Numbered from the stretch's first letter, positions 15,744-25,284 are shown. The stretch: 46,513 bases of DNA from Fluviicola sp. (GCA_020849495.1 JADLGD010000167.1:1-46513), one strand, 5' to 3'. Numbers and translations: made by a program. Notes: a model not told the origin generated them from the letters alone.

Positions 15744-17954
15744 ATGGAACCGCAAATTGATTTAGAAAAAGAACGAAAAGAAATCCTCTTGGCTTTTAAA
15801 GGCTTGCTGCGTGCAACCAAAAATCGTACGCGCCAAGATACCGCATATATCCGCAAAGCATTCGACGTTTCCGTTGAAGCGCACAAAGAAATGCGTCGAA
15901 AATCGGGGGAACCTTATATCTATCATCCCATAGCAGTTGCGCGTATTTGTGCCGAAGAAATGGGCTTGGGTGCTACTTCCATTGCTTGTGCTTTGTTGCA
16001 CGATACCGTAGAAGATACGCACATTTCGTTGCAAGACATCGAAGATTTATTTGGAGCAAAAGCGCGTCGTATCATTGATGGCTTGACGAAAATTCCAGAT
16101 GTTTTCGATCAAAATACGTCGATCCAAGCGGAGAATTTCCGTAAGATGATCCTGACGATTTCGGATGATTTACGTGTGGTGCTGATCAAGTTGGCGGATC
16201 GCTTGCACAACATGCGTACGCTGAGTTCCATGAAACCGGAGCAACAAGTGAAAATCGCCTCTGAAACAAAATTTTTATACGCACCTCTAGCTCATCGTTT
16301 GGGCTTGTATTCCATCAAAACCGAATTGGAAGATTTGGCGATGATGTACACCGAGACGGAAATCTACAACGATATTCAATCCAAGTTGAAATCAACGAAA
16401 GATGTGCGTAATCGCTTCATTCGCCGCTTTGTACATCCCATTCGTGAGGCCTTGCAAAAAGAAGGCTACCACTTTGAAATAAAAGCGCGTACCAAATCCA
16501 TCTCGTCTATTTGGCGCAAAATGCAGTCGAAAGATTTGCCTTTTGAAGAGGTGTTCGACTTGTTTGCCATTCGCATCATTTTGGATTCGCCCATTGAATT
16601 GGAAAAAGCAGATTGTTGGCGCGTGTATTCGGTGGTGACTGATTTTTACCAGCCAAGTCCGGATCGTTTGCGCGATTGGGTCTCTACACCGCGAGCAAAT
16701 GGCTACGAATCCTTGCACACAACAGTGATGTCGCCGCAAGGGAAATGGGTGGAAGTGCAAATTCGTACGAAACGAATGGATGAGGTGGCTGAAAAAGGTT
16801 TGGCTGCACATTACCGTTACAAGGAAAACCAAAAAGACGATTCGAAATTCGACCGTTGGATAGCTGAAATCCGTGAATTGCTTGAAAATCCGGATGTCAA
16901 TGCGATGGATTTCGTGGATGAATTCAAGATGAATTTGTTCAACGATGAAATTTATGTCTTTACACCGAAAGGAGATTTACGCGTTTTACCAGTTGGAGCT
17001 ACCATTTTGGATTTCGCCTACGATATTCACTCTGCCATTGGCGATAAATGCATTGGTGCGAAAGTCAACAACCGTTTGGTTCCTCTGAGTTATCAATTGC
17101 ACAACGGCGACCAGTTGGAAATCATCACATCACCAAAGCAAAAACCAACGGAAGAGTGGTTGCGCTTGGTGGGAACGGCTAAGGCTCGTCAACGTATCAA
17201 ATCTTCTTTGAACGATGAGCGCAAGCAAATTGCCATGGATGGAAAAGAGATTTTGGAGCGCAAGTTCAAACAATTCAATATCCGTTTTACGTCTGAAAAC
17301 ATAACTGTTCTGGAGCGTTTTTACAGTATGCCTTCAGCTACTGATTTGTACATTCGCATTGCCAAAGGAAAGATTGACTTAGGTAAATTGCGCGAGTTGG
17401 AAAATACTGGTGGCGTGTTGCAAATGGAGCGCAAAATTCAAACGGGTAAAGACCGACATGAATTGGATGTGTATCCAAAAATCAACAAGAAAGAAGACAT
17501 CATCATCATTGGAGAGGATTTCAAAAACATCCAATACCAAATGGCGCGTTGTTGTCATCCCATTCCTGGCGATAAAGTCTTTGGTTTCATTACCATTTCT
17601 GAAGGAATCAAAATCCACCGCATCAATTGCCCGAATGCCGAACATTTGCAATCAAAAATGGCTTATCGCTGTGTGAAAGCACGTTGGGCAGGTGAAAGTT
17701 TGACGGAACGTGTAGCGGCCATTCGTTTGATTGGTATCGATGATGTGGGAATTGTAAATAAAATTACCGAGGTCATTTCCAATGAGTTAAATGTCAATAT
17801 GAAATCCATTTTCTTCGAAGCAAACGATGGTGTGTTTGAAGGTCGCATCCGCGTTTTGGTTTACGATACCGAGCATTTGGATACCTTGATGCGCAAGTTC
17901 GAACAAGTAGAAGGAGTGAAGCGCGTTGAACGTTGGGATAACGCTGAAGAGTAA
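15744..17954 (+). CDS. Bifunctional (p)ppGpp synthetase/hydrolase, RelA/SpoT family
   Basis: A 736-aa protein, the usual length. The HD hydrolase domain is intact: His61 (YHPIAVARI), LLHDTVEDT with His86-Asp87 and Glu90-Asp91, and LADRLHNMRTL. The synthetase domain has DLFAIRIILD, RLRDWVSTPRANGYESLHTTV and VEVQIRT with HYRYKE. A TGS domain (DEIYVFTPKGDLRVLPVGAT), a RIS/zinc-finger segment (MARCCHPIPGDKVFGFIT, then HRINCPNA) and a C-terminal ACT domain (AIRLIGIDDVGIVNKITEVIS) follow. It should make and degrade the alarmone (p)ppGpp in response to amino-acid starvation, with ribosome contact through the C-terminus. Both activities look intact, as expected in Bacteroidota carrying one long Rel. 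I cannot choose between the names relA and spoT by sequence alone. Confidence 0.95.
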   Translation: MEPQIDLEKERKEILLAFKGLLRATKNRTRQDTAYIRKAFDVSVEAHKEMRRKSGEPYIYHPIAVARICAEEMGLGATSIACALLHDTVEDTHISLQDIEDLFGAKARRIIDGLTKIPDVFDQNTSIQAENFRKMILTISDDLRVVLIKLADRLHNMRTLSSMKPEQQVKIASETKFLYAPLAHRLGLYSIKTELEDLAMMYTETEIYNDIQSKLKSTKDVRNRFIRRFVHPIREALQKEGYHFEIKARTKSISSIWRKMQSKDLPFEEVFDLFAIRIILDSPIELEKADCWRVYSVVTDFYQPSPDRLRDWVSTPRANGYESLHTTVMSPQGKWVEVQIRTKRMDEVAEKGLAAHYRYKENQKDDSKFDRWIAEIRELLENPDVNAMDFVDEFKMNLFNDEIYVFTPKGDLRVLPVGATILDFAYDIHSAIGDKCIGAKVNNRLVPLSYQLHNGDQLEIITSPKQKPTEEWLRLVGTAKARQRIKSSLNDERKQIAMDGKEILERKFKQFNIRFTSENITVLERFYSMPSATDLYIRIAKGKIDLGKLRELENTGGVLQMERKIQTGKDRHELDVYPKINKKEDIIIIGEDFKNIQYQMARCCHPIPGDKVFGFITISEGIKIHRINCPNAEHLQSKMAYRCVKARWAGESLTERVAAIRLIGIDDVGIVNKITEVISNELNVNMKSIFFEANDGVFEGRIRVLVYDTEHLDTLMRKFEQVEGVKRVERWDNAEE

Positions 17955-18035
17955 ATCGGTTTAGATATTTCGCTATTTTGTTCAAATCATTGGTCGATTG
18001 TGGATAATCTTTCGTGGAGTTCTGCGAAAAATCAC

Positions 18036-18043
18036 TACTTTTG
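18036..18043 (+). promoter_or_regulatory. -7 box for fur
   Basis: TACTTTTG fits TAnnTTTG and ends 18 nt before the ATG at 18062. It lies downstream of an earlier in-frame ATG at 18014, which it therefore argues against. Confidence 0.55.
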
Positions 18044-18061
18044 CCCTTTCAAATTCGACGC

Positions 18062-18523
18062 ATGCAACAGCCAGATTTGCAAGTTACAGTTCGGAATATT
18101 TTTTCCGCGTATTTAGAGCAAAACGGACATCGTAAGACGCCTGAGCGCTTTGCCATACTCGCTGAAATCTACAACTATGAAGGGCATTTCGATATCGAAT
18201 CGCTCTACATCAAGATGAAGAATCAAAATTACCGCGTTTCTCGTGCCACACTTTACAATACTATTGAGTTGTTGTTGGCGTGTAACTTGGTGCGTAAACA
18301 TCAATTCGGTAAAAACATTGCGCAATTTGAAAAATCGCACGGTTCCAAGCAACACGACCATGTTATCGTAACCGATACGGGTGAAGTGATTGAATTTTGC
18401 GATCCGCGCGTTCAAAGTATTAAAGCAACCATCGAAGAAGTTTTCGGTGTGAAAATCCAGCACCATTCGCTTTATTTTTACGCTGTCCGAAACGAAGAAG
18501 AGGATCAAGATAAAAAAGCATGA
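18062..18523 (+). CDS. Fur-family transcriptional regulator lacking the CxxC zinc motif
   Basis: About 153 aa from the ATG at 18062. The winged helix is visible ([28 protein letters not shown], then [20 protein letters not shown] with the RATLYN recognition helix), followed by the dimerisation domain ([19 protein letters not shown] and [13 protein letters not shown]). In Fur and PerR the segment after HDH usually reads C-x2-C-G; here it is V-x-V-T-D-T-G, so the structural zinc site is missing. The regulatory His/Asp ligands of the HDH region are kept. It is probably a metal- or peroxide-responsive repressor, but Fur, PerR and Zur cannot be separated. It overlaps the next gene by the ATGA motif at 18520-18523. 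Confidence 0.88.
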   Translation: MQQPDLQVTVRNIFSAYLEQNGHRKTPERFAILAEIYNYEGHFDIESLYIKMKNQNYRVSRATLYNTIELLLACNLVRKHQFGKNIAQFEKSHGSKQHDHVIVTDTGEVIEFCDPRVQSIKATIEEVFGVKIQHHSLYFYAVRNEEEDQDKKA

Positions 18524-18873
18524 GTGTAGTTTTCAATATTTCAATTCATGGTAAAGTAGGCGTACTTCAACCAGAAGGTCGCATTATTTCTGATGAAGGA
18601 ATTGCTGAGTTGTTTGCAACAGTGGAGCAACACCAAAAAACGGGTGTGATTTACTGGGTGTGTGATGCAGCAAAACTAGAATATTGCAACTCAACAGGTT
18701 TGAACTTCTTTGTTCGCTTGTTGACCAAATCAAGAAATGTTGGTGGCGATTGCGCCTTGGTGGATTTACAACCAATGGTGGCAAAGTTGTTCCAGCTTTC
18801 CAAACTAAATGAAATTTTTACAAGTTATGCTTCCGTAGAGGATGCTGAAGCAAACTATAATTCTATCGCATGA
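18520..18873 (+). CDS. STAS-domain protein, possible anti-sigma-factor antagonist
   Basis: A 117-aa protein that is a single STAS domain: [27 protein letters not shown], then [27 protein letters not shown], then [23 protein letters not shown]. The NSTGL turn keeps a hydroxyl residue at the position phosphorylated in SpoIIAA/RsbV-type antagonists. Such proteins swap partners with a kinase/anti-sigma factor and are dephosphorylated by SpoIIE/RsbU-type phosphatases; a SpoIIE-type protein is encoded in this window at 42555, though 24 kb away. Both ends overlap neighbours by ATGA (fur at 18520, purA at 18870), so it is translated with them. A structural role unrelated to sigma control is also possible. 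Confidence 0.85.
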   Translation: MSVVFNISIHGKVGVLQPEGRIISDEGIAELFATVEQHQKTGVIYWVCDAAKLEYCNSTGLNFFVRLLTKSRNVGGDCALVDLQPMVAKLFQLSKLNEIFTSYASVEDAEANYNSIA

Positions 18874-20141
18874 AAGTAGATGTACTATTAGGGTTACAAT
18901 GGGGTGACGAAGGAAAAGGGAAAATTGTGGATGTATTGACGCCTCAGTACGATATCATCGCACGTTTTCAAGGTGGGCCAAATGCAGGTCATACCTTAGA
19001 GTTTGAAGGTGTGAAACACGTTTTACACACGATTCCTTCTGGAATTTTCCATGGTAATGTGATCAACTTAATCGGAAACGGTGTGGTGATTGACCCAGTT
19101 GTTTTTCAAAAAGAATTGGAAAAATTAGCTCCTTTCAACATCGACATCAAATCGCGTTTAGTGATTTCTAAAAAAGCACATTTGATTTTACCTTCTCACC
19201 GCTTATTGGATGCAGCATCTGAAGCAGCGAAAGGGAAAAACAAAATTGGTTCTACGTTGAAAGGTATCGGTCCAACATACATGGATAAAACCGGAAGAAA
19301 CGGTTTGCGTGTAGGGGATATTTTCTTGCCAAACTTCAAAGAAAAATACGATGCTTTGGTGGAGAAACACGAAAACATCTTGAAACACTTCGATAACTTT
19401 GAGTACAACTTGGCAGAAATGGAAGGTGCTTGGATGGAAGGAATCGAAATCTTGCGTAGTTTGACTGCTGTAGATAGCGAACAATACTTGAACGCAGCAA
19501 TGAAAGCTGGAAAGAAAATTTTAGCAGAAGGCGCTCAAGGAACCATGTTGGACATCGATTTTGGAACGTATCCGTATGTGACTTCTTCGAATACTGTAAC
19601 TGCTGGAACGTGTACTGGTTTAGGAATTGCTCCTTCTCGTATCGGTGATGTGATCGGAATTTTTAAAGCGTACTGTACACGTGTTGGTTCAGGTCCTTTC
19701 CCAACAGAATTGTTGGATGAAGTAGGAGAGCAAATCCGCCAAGAAGGTCGTGAGTTTGGTTCTACAACTGGTCGTCCGCGTCGTTGTGGTTGGATTGATT
19801 TGCCAGCGATGAAATACGCAATCATGATCAATGGGGTGACTGAATTAGCGATGATGAAAGCAGACGTTTTGGATAAATTCGACACGATTCGCGCTTGTAC
19901 CAAATACATCGTTGACGGTGTAGAAATGGATTATTTGCCTTACGACATCGATAGCGTAGAAGTAACGCCAGTTTACGAAGATATCCCAGGATGGGGAACA
20001 GACTTAACAGGTTTAACATCGTATGCAGCTGCTCCTCAAGCATTGAAAGATTATGTAACATATTTGGAACGACATTTGGAAGTGCCGGTGACGACTGTTT
20101 CTGTTGGACCAGATCGTAAACAAACCTTAGCAACGAAATAA
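18870..20141 (+). CDS. purA: Adenylosuccinate synthetase
   Basis: A 423-aa protein, full length. It joins IMP and aspartate using GTP to form adenylosuccinate, the first step from IMP to AMP, in the cytoplasm. The N-terminal LGLQWGDEGKGKIVD loop carries the catalytic Asp and the P-loop-like GDEGKGK motif; NAGHT carries the catalytic His. Further signatures are STLKGIGPTYMDKTGRNGLRV, EGAQGTMLDIDFGTYPYVTSSN, and the C-terminal TTGRPRRCGWIDLPAMKYA. The start is ATG at 18870 in an ATGA overlap with the STAS gene. The next gene starts on the base after its stop. Confidence 0.97.
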   Translation: MKVDVLLGLQWGDEGKGKIVDVLTPQYDIIARFQGGPNAGHTLEFEGVKHVLHTIPSGIFHGNVINLIGNGVVIDPVVFQKELEKLAPFNIDIKSRLVISKKAHLILPSHRLLDAASEAAKGKNKIGSTLKGIGPTYMDKTGRNGLRVGDIFLPNFKEKYDALVEKHENILKHFDNFEYNLAEMEGAWMEGIEILRSLTAVDSEQYLNAAMKAGKKILAEGAQGTMLDIDFGTYPYVTSSNTVTAGTCTGLGIAPSRIGDVIGIFKAYCTRVGSGPFPTELLDEVGEQIRQEGREFGSTTGRPRRCGWIDLPAMKYAIMINGVTELAMMKADVLDKFDTIRACTKYIVDGVEMDYLPYDIDSVEVTPVYEDIPGWGTDLTGLTSYAAAPQALKDYVTYLERHLEVPVTTVSVGPDRKQTLATK

Positions 20142-21746
20142 TTGAAACGAATTTCAATAGTTTATTTAAGAATTGCGCTTGTCTTGAGCGCAATTTTTGT
20201 GTGCAGTAAGGTTTCTTTCTCACAGAATGATTGGTTGGAATTACAGCCCGGTGCTGAACGTTTGTCCTATGATGAAAAAACAGGTATTGAACGACTCACG
20301 GGAAATATTAATTTTACCTACCAAGGCAATATCATGTACTGTGATTCTGCACATTACAAACCCAAAACAAAAGAAGTGTGGGCCTATGGAAATGTGCATT
20401 TGAATAAAGCGGACACCCTCAATTTATTTTGCGATTCATTGTATTACAATGGAAAAACACGTAAAGCGAAATTGTGGGGGAATGTGCGTTTGAGAGATCG
20501 TGAATACAAGGTGACAACAGATACTTTGGAATACGATGCAAAACGAGCGCAAGCCATCTATCGTTACGGAGGTAAAATTGAAAACAGTACAAGTAGTGAA
20601 GTTTTGACCAGTCAATTCGGGTACTTTTATCCCAATACCGAAGAAAGCTTTTTCAAAGGAAACGTGGTGTATAAAAGTCCGGAGCTGAAAATGACTACCG
20701 ATACACTGCAATACAATTACCTCAAACACCGCGTTTATTTTTACGGCCCAACGAATATTACCGATAAGAAAACCAAGTTGTATTGTCAAAAAGGCTGGTT
20801 CAATGTGCAAACGGAAGAAGGTGTGTTGCAATCCAATGCACGTATCGATCAAACTCCACGAATCATTGAAGGCGATAGTTTGTATTACGCTCCGAAAAGT
20901 AAATTGGCGATTGGAAAAGGAAATGTTTCCGTCATTGATACGGTTCAAAAAATACGTTTGCAAGGCGGTTACCTCATTGCCGATGAATTGAAACGTTCGG
21001 ATGTGGTTTACGATTTCCCTTTGGTGACGATGATGAAATCCAAGGACACGCTTTATTTGCGAGCTGATACTTTGGTGCATTTCAGAGATTCGTTGAACAA
21101 AACCATTCGCATAACAGGAAATGATGATGTGCGCATTTTTCGGAACAAGATTCAAGGTCGGGCAGACACTTTGGATTACAACAAACTGAATGGAACCATG
21201 GATCTTTGGGGAAAACCTTTCTTTTGGAGCTACAACTCTGAGATGAGTGGCGATTCGATTCGTGTGTTCATAAAGGACGACACCTTGATTGAAAAAGCAC
21301 ACCTGCGCTACAATGCGTTTTGTGTGAATGAATTGGATTCTGGAAAATTCTACAATCAGTTGGCGGGAAAAGAAATGTGGTCGTATTTCAAAAACAATGA
21401 GCTGGTTCGTTCAGAAGTACTAGGCAATGCACGAACCGTTTTCTTCCCTGAAGAAGAGAAAAAAGAAGATACAGTCATCATTGTAAAACGCAATGGAATG
21501 AATCGCATTTATGCAGCAGACCTGGTTGTTTATTTGGATAGTGGTGAAGTGAGTGGAGTGACCTTCAAAAAAGAACCAGAAGGTATTTTTTACCCGATAG
21601 ATCAAATTGATCCGAAGGAATTGTTCTTGAAAGGCTTTACCTGGAATCCTGCTTTGCGACCAAAGAAATGGCAAGAATTGTTGAAGAAAGAAGAAGTAGT
21701 CGAAGTGCCCAAAGAAGAATCGGTTGTTCCTACATCACCAAAGTAG
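20142..21746 (+). CDS. OstA/LptA-like envelope protein
   Basis: A 534-aa protein starting at TTG directly after the purA stop (no spacer). It opens with a signal peptide (LKRISIVYLRIALVLSAIFVCSKVSFSQ). The body consists of repeated OstA/LptA-type strands: RLTGNINFTYQGNIMYCDSA, WAYGNVHLNKADTLNLFCDSL, KLWGNVRLRDREYKVTTDTLEY, SFFKGNVVYKSPELKMTTDTL and so on. LptA-like folds bridge inner and outer membranes and carry lipopolysaccharide; this long Bacteroidota version probably has that or a related role in outer-membrane lipid transport. No LptB/F/G genes are adjacent. The use of TTG may keep its translation low compared with purA. The 3' end overlaps the convergent WG-repeat gene by 17 bp. Confidence 0.85.
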   Translation: MKRISIVYLRIALVLSAIFVCSKVSFSQNDWLELQPGAERLSYDEKTGIERLTGNINFTYQGNIMYCDSAHYKPKTKEVWAYGNVHLNKADTLNLFCDSLYYNGKTRKAKLWGNVRLRDREYKVTTDTLEYDAKRAQAIYRYGGKIENSTSSEVLTSQFGYFYPNTEESFFKGNVVYKSPELKMTTDTLQYNYLKHRVYFYGPTNITDKKTKLYCQKGWFNVQTEEGVLQSNARIDQTPRIIEGDSLYYAPKSKLAIGKGNVSVIDTVQKIRLQGGYLIADELKRSDVVYDFPLVTMMKSKDTLYLRADTLVHFRDSLNKTIRITGNDDVRIFRNKIQGRADTLDYNKLNGTMDLWGKPFFWSYNSEMSGDSIRVFIKDDTLIEKAHLRYNAFCVNELDSGKFYNQLAGKEMWSYFKNNELVRSEVLGNARTVFFPEEEKKEDTVIIVKRNGMNRIYAADLVVYLDSGEVSGVTFKKEPEGIFYPIDQIDPKELFLKGFTWNPALRPKKWQELLKKEEVVEVPKEESVVPTSPK

Positions 21747-22935
21747 CTTTTCCGAAAGCGTCTAGGCGAAAACGTTGAAACTGCCCATCTTTTTCTTCTG
21801 TTCCAATGATGAGTTTTAGTGTATCGTCGAAAAGAAGTTCCAAATAGCGGTAGTTCGTCAACAATTTTCCCGTTTGATTCATCAGAGCATAATTCCAATT
21901 TTCTTTCTGTTGAATTTCTTCGATGTTTTGAACAGCAAATAATACGTTGGTTTTATCACTACTCAACAGGTTAACAAGTCGAAATCCTTCCCCTCCAATG
22001 ATTTGTCCATTGAGATCCAATAAACCTTGAAATTCAAAAGCACCTTCGTCAGTGTACAGATCGTCATAGTCGTTTGTTTCTTGATGGGCATTGATTTCGG
22101 GTAATACTTGATCCAGTTGATCCGATTTTGGCGTTTCCTTCAGAAGTGTCGCCAATTTTCCACGATAACTCGAGGGTGCTTCAAACAAGAACAATTCGTT
22201 TCCAATACAACTGATGGATTTAAACAAAAACGGAAACAGTAAATCGCCTTTTGTGTTCACACAACTCGCTTCATCGTTGACAAAAACTTCTGCAAAACCA
22301 AAATGGAAATCATTCGCTCCTGTAAAACGTTCCTTGATTTCAAAATGACCGCGTTTATCAATGAATCCCATCAATTGATTGGTTGTTGCAACAGCTAATC
22401 CTTCCGAGAAAGGTTTTGCAAATTGAAATTTAAAAGGAATGATGATTTTGTCCTTGTGGTCGATGTAGCCGTATTTTGTTTCGTACTTAACGCAGATGAG
22501 CTTTTCGCTGGGAACATTCATCTCGTCGTACTTAAAAGGCACTAAAATGCGCCCCAAACTATCCACTAAACCGAATTTTTTGTCTTTGTTCTGGCAAGCC
22601 ACCAAGGTTCCGTCATCAACAGGTGTAATGCTCGAATAATTACAAGGCAAAACCGCTTTAAAAGCTTTGTTGAAATAACCACTCGAATAGGAGCGTTCGT
22701 AGCCAGAAGTTTTGTTTTTCTTGTAAACGATTAAGCCAATTGAATGCTCAATAATTCGGTTGTAAACAAAGGGGATGATGGTGTTTCCTTGTTTGTCGGT
22801 GACACCAAATTGTTCGTTTTCATTTTTAACAATGCGGTACTTACCATCAAAAATCGCTTGAGGATAGGTCAATTCTTCTTGTGCAAAGCTGCCAAGGAGC
22901 GAAAACAAAAAGCATAAGAAGAGGATGTGTTTCAT
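21730..22935 (-). CDS. Exported WG-repeat protein
   Basis: A 401-aa protein with a signal peptide (MKHILFLCFLFSLLGSFAQ). Clear WG repeats follow: FGVTDKQGNTIIPFVYNRI, FGLVDSLGRILVPFKYDEM, YGYIDHKDKIIIPFKFQFAKPFSEGLA and MGFIDKRGHFEIKERF. The remainder (CVNTKGDLLFPFLFKSIS, GLLDLNGQIIGGEGF) continues looser repeats. The family has no defined chemistry; a surface or periplasmic beta-solenoid-like role is a guess. It lies 6 nt downstream of the AI-2E-family permease gene and is probably co-transcribed with it. Its 3' end overlaps that of the OstA-like gene. Confidence 0.8.
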   Translation of the reverse strand: MKHILFLCFLFSLLGSFAQEELTYPQAIFDGKYRIVKNENEQFGVTDKQGNTIIPFVYNRIIEHSIGLIVYKKNKTSGYERSYSSGYFNKAFKAVLPCNYSSITPVDDGTLVACQNKDKKFGLVDSLGRILVPFKYDEMNVPSEKLICVKYETKYGYIDHKDKIIIPFKFQFAKPFSEGLAVATTNQLMGFIDKRGHFEIKERFTGANDFHFGFAEVFVNDEASCVNTKGDLLFPFLFKSISCIGNELFLFEAPSSYRGKLATLLKETPKSDQLDQVLPEINAHQETNDYDDLYTDEGAFEFQGLLDLNGQIIGGEGFRLVNLLSSDKTNVLFAVQNIEEIQQKENWNYALMNQTGKLLTNYRYLELLFDDTLKLIIGTEEKDGQFQRFRLDAFGKATLVM

Positions 22936-22941
22936 TGGTTC

Positions 22942-23973
22942 CTATTTTGCCTCGATGTTTCCTTTTTCAGAAAGTAAAATGGCGATGGATCGTGTTTTAG
23001 GGAAATGAGAAAAAACAATCACCATGATAACGGTAATCGGAACGCTCAAGAACATTCCCGTAATTCCCCAGATGGTTCCCCAAAATGCTAATGCTAGAAC
23101 GGTAACAAGCGGACTAACATTCAAGGAATTTCCCATCAAACGCGGCTCTAAGAAATTTCCCACCAATAATTGAGTGGATCCAACCAAGGTCAGAATAATC
23201 ATTCCAGGACCTAATTCGCCAAATTGCAAAAAGGCAAAAGCAGTAGGGAATAACGTTCCTACCAAAGCTCCGATTGTAGGAATGAAATTCATCACAAAAA
23301 TGACCAATGCCCAAAAGAAGGGAGATTCAATACCTGTGAAGTATAAAATCAGATAACTAATTCCAGATGCAATAGAAGCAATCAAGGTTTTTAATCCAAC
23401 ATAGTTGGTTACGGAAGCTTCAATTTTGTAGAAAATTTTCTTTGTTTCAATCAGATTGTGTTCCTTTTTTACCAATGCTTCTAACTTCAAACTAAAGGAT
23501 GATTCTTCCAATAGAATGAAGATCACATAAAGTAAAATGACCATTGCTTGTTGCACCAATTGTCCAAGTGAATTGAAAACAAAGGTGAACGATTTAGTAA
23601 TGGTTTGACTGATTTCAGTATCGTTTTTAATGGTGTTGAAATCAAAAGGGAAAATGTCACTCAATTGCTTAAGGATCTTATCAAAATTCCCTGGATTGTT
23701 CTCTACCGATTGAATCAAATCGATCAAATTGTTTTTCACCAATGATCCCAAGAAAAAGAAGATAGAGATGAATAAAAACGAACTCATGATTGTTTTTACC
23801 CAACGAGGAATCCATTTTTGAAACAAGGGGAGGTAATCCAAAAGGTCTCTAAATTTTCGCATTAACAACCAAATCAATAACGCGAAAACAAAAGGAATAA
23901 TGAGGTTTTTGCCCAATACCAATACCAGTACAGAAATACTTAAGACAATTAATAAAGAGGCTGTTTTACTCAT
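22942..23973 (-). CDS. AI-2E family permease (UPF0118)
   Basis: A 343-aa inner-membrane protein with about eight predicted helices. The first pair is LLIVLSISVLVLVLGKNLIIPFVFALLIWLLM; a soluble helical region (residues ~85-125) follows, then GLKTLIASIASGISYLILYFTGI and the family-typical PFFWALVIFVMNFIPTIGALVGTLFPTAF and LVGNFLEPRLMGNSLNVSPLVTVLALAFWGTIWGI. The PxxMGxxLxxSPLxxxxxLxxWG motif is the hallmark. Despite the family name, most members are transporters of other solutes, so no quorum-sensing role should be read from it. A -7 box lies 17 nt upstream. Confidence 0.9.
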   Translation of the reverse strand: MSKTASLLIVLSISVLVLVLGKNLIIPFVFALLIWLLMRKFRDLLDYLPLFQKWIPRWVKTIMSSFLFISIFFFLGSLVKNNLIDLIQSVENNPGNFDKILKQLSDIFPFDFNTIKNDTEISQTITKSFTFVFNSLGQLVQQAMVILLYVIFILLEESSFSLKLEALVKKEHNLIETKKIFYKIEASVTNYVGLKTLIASIASGISYLILYFTGIESPFFWALVIFVMNFIPTIGALVGTLFPTAFAFLQFGELGPGMIILTLVGSTQLLVGNFLEPRLMGNSLNVSPLVTVLALAFWGTIWGITGMFLSVPITVIMVIVFSHFPKTRSIAILLSEKGNIEAK

Positions 23974-23990
23974 TCGCTTCTAGATTTATA

Positions 23991-23998
23991 CAAACATA
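23991..23998 (-). promoter_or_regulatory. -7 box for the AI-2E permease gene
   Basis: Reading the minus strand gives TATGTTTG, matching TAnnTTTG, 17 nt before the ATG at 23973. Confidence 0.5.
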
Positions 23999-24055
23999 AT
24001 TAAACAAAGAGAAAAGCGAGTTATAGAAGCGTTAATTTGTGTAAAGATTTTGCAT

Positions 24056-24088
24056 AAAAAAACCGTTCTCAATTGAAAACGGTTTTTT
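24056..24088 (-). terminator. Rho-independent terminator after the thiolase gene
   Basis: A stem of AAAAACCGTT paired with AACGGTTTTT around a TCTCAATTGAA loop, A-rich on one side and T-rich on the other, so it can terminate the minus-strand thiolase operon. It lies 18 nt beyond the thiolase stop. Confidence 0.75.
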
Positions 24089-24105
24089 GTATTTGATGCT
24101 ATTCT

Positions 24106-25284
24106 TTACAATCGTTCAATCACACCTGCTGCACCTTGTCCTGTTCCTACACACATGGTTACAACGCCGTATTTTTGATCGCGTTTTTTCAATTCGTTCA
24201 TGATCTGAACAGTTAATTTAGCTCCTGTACAACCTAAAGGGTGACCCAAAGCGATGGCACCACCGTTTACATTAACAATTTCAGGATTCAATCCCGTTTC
24301 ACGAATGACTGCCAAAGATTGAGATGCAAAAGCTTCGTTTAATTCAACCAAATTGATGTCGTTTTGTGTCAAGCCAGCTGCTTTGATCGCTTTTGGAATG
24401 GCGTCAACTGGACCAATTCCCATGATGCGTGGTTCCACACCCACAACGGAATAAGAAGCCAATCTAGCGAATGGTTCTAAGTTCAATTCTTTCACCATGC
24501 GTTCAGACATGACCAATACGAAAGCGGCACCATCGGATGTTTGAGATGAATTTCCAGCTGTTACAGAACCGCCATTTGCGAAAACTGGCTTCAATCCTGC
24601 TAAAGCTTCTATCGTACTTGCTCTAGGGCCTTCGTCGGTATCAACGGTATAATTTTTTACTTGGCGTTTTTCGTTTTCATCCAAGAAGATGTGTTCAATG
24701 TTTACAGGAACGATATCGTCTTTGAATCGACCAGATTTGATAGCAGCGATTGCTTTTTCGTGTGAATGTAGAGCAAAAGCATCTTGTTCTTCACGTGATA
24801 CCTTGTATTGTTGCGCAACTGCTTCAGCCGTTAATCCCATGCCCCAATACCAATTCGGATTTTCTTTACCTACTTTTGGGTTGGGTACAATGCGCCAGCC
24901 TCCCATTGCCATCACTGACATCGATTCAACACCACCAGCAATGATGCATTCGGCCATTCCAGCTTCAATTTTAGCAGTTGCAATTGCAATGGTCTCCAAA
25001 CCGGAAGAACAATAACGATTTACGGTCATTCCCGGAACTTTGTCGGTGTTCAATCCCATCAAAGAGATCATGCGACCTACATTGAGTCCTTGTTCAGCTT
25101 CTGGCGTAGCGTTGCCAACGATCACATCATCTACGCGTTCTTTGTCCAGCTGTGGCACACTAGCCATCAAGTGTTTGATAACGTCAGCCGCCAAGTCGTC
25201 TGGTCTGTAAAATCGGAATCCACCTTTCCCGGCTTTTCCAACTGCGGATCGAAATCCTGTTACGATATATGCGTTTTGTTTCAT
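24106..25284 (-). CDS. Acetyl-CoA acyltransferase (thiolase)
   Basis: 392 aa from the ATG at 25284 (MKQNAYIVTGFRSAVGK); the earlier in-frame ATG at 25311 adds only a non-conserved tail that runs into a flanking repeat. It cleaves 3-ketoacyl-CoA with CoA, the last step of beta-oxidation. The nucleophilic Cys92 is in VNRYCSSGLETIA; the C-terminal active-site motifs are NVNGGAIALGHPLGCTGAK (His) and VTMCVGTGQGAAGV (Cys). With the FadN-like fusion and MarR gene on the same strand it forms a beta-oxidation cluster, now separated from fadN by the IVP cassette. It corresponds to FadA-type thiolases. Confidence 0.94.
   Translation of the reverse strand: MKQNAYIVTGFRSAVGKAGKGGFRFYRPDDLAADVIKHLMASVPQLDKERVDDVIVGNATPEAEQGLNVGRMISLMGLNTDKVPGMTVNRYCSSGLETIAIATAKIEAGMAECIIAGGVESMSVMAMGGWRIVPNPKVGKENPNWYWGMGLTAEAVAQQYKVSREEQDAFALHSHEKAIAAIKSGRFKDDIVPVNIEHIFLDENEKRQVKNYTVDTDEGPRASTIEALAGLKPVFANGGSVTAGNSSQTSDGAAFVLVMSERMVKELNLEPFARLASYSVVGVEPRIMGIGPVDAIPKAIKAAGLTQNDINLVELNEAFASQSLAVIRETGLNPEIVNVNGGAIALGHPLGCTGAKLTVQIMNELKKRDQKYGVVTMCVGTGQGAAGVIERL

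Noticed and set aside
22942..23973. Autoinducer-2 exporter and quorum-sensing role
   Set aside because: The AI-2E family name is broad; nothing nearby (no luxS or lsr) supports it.
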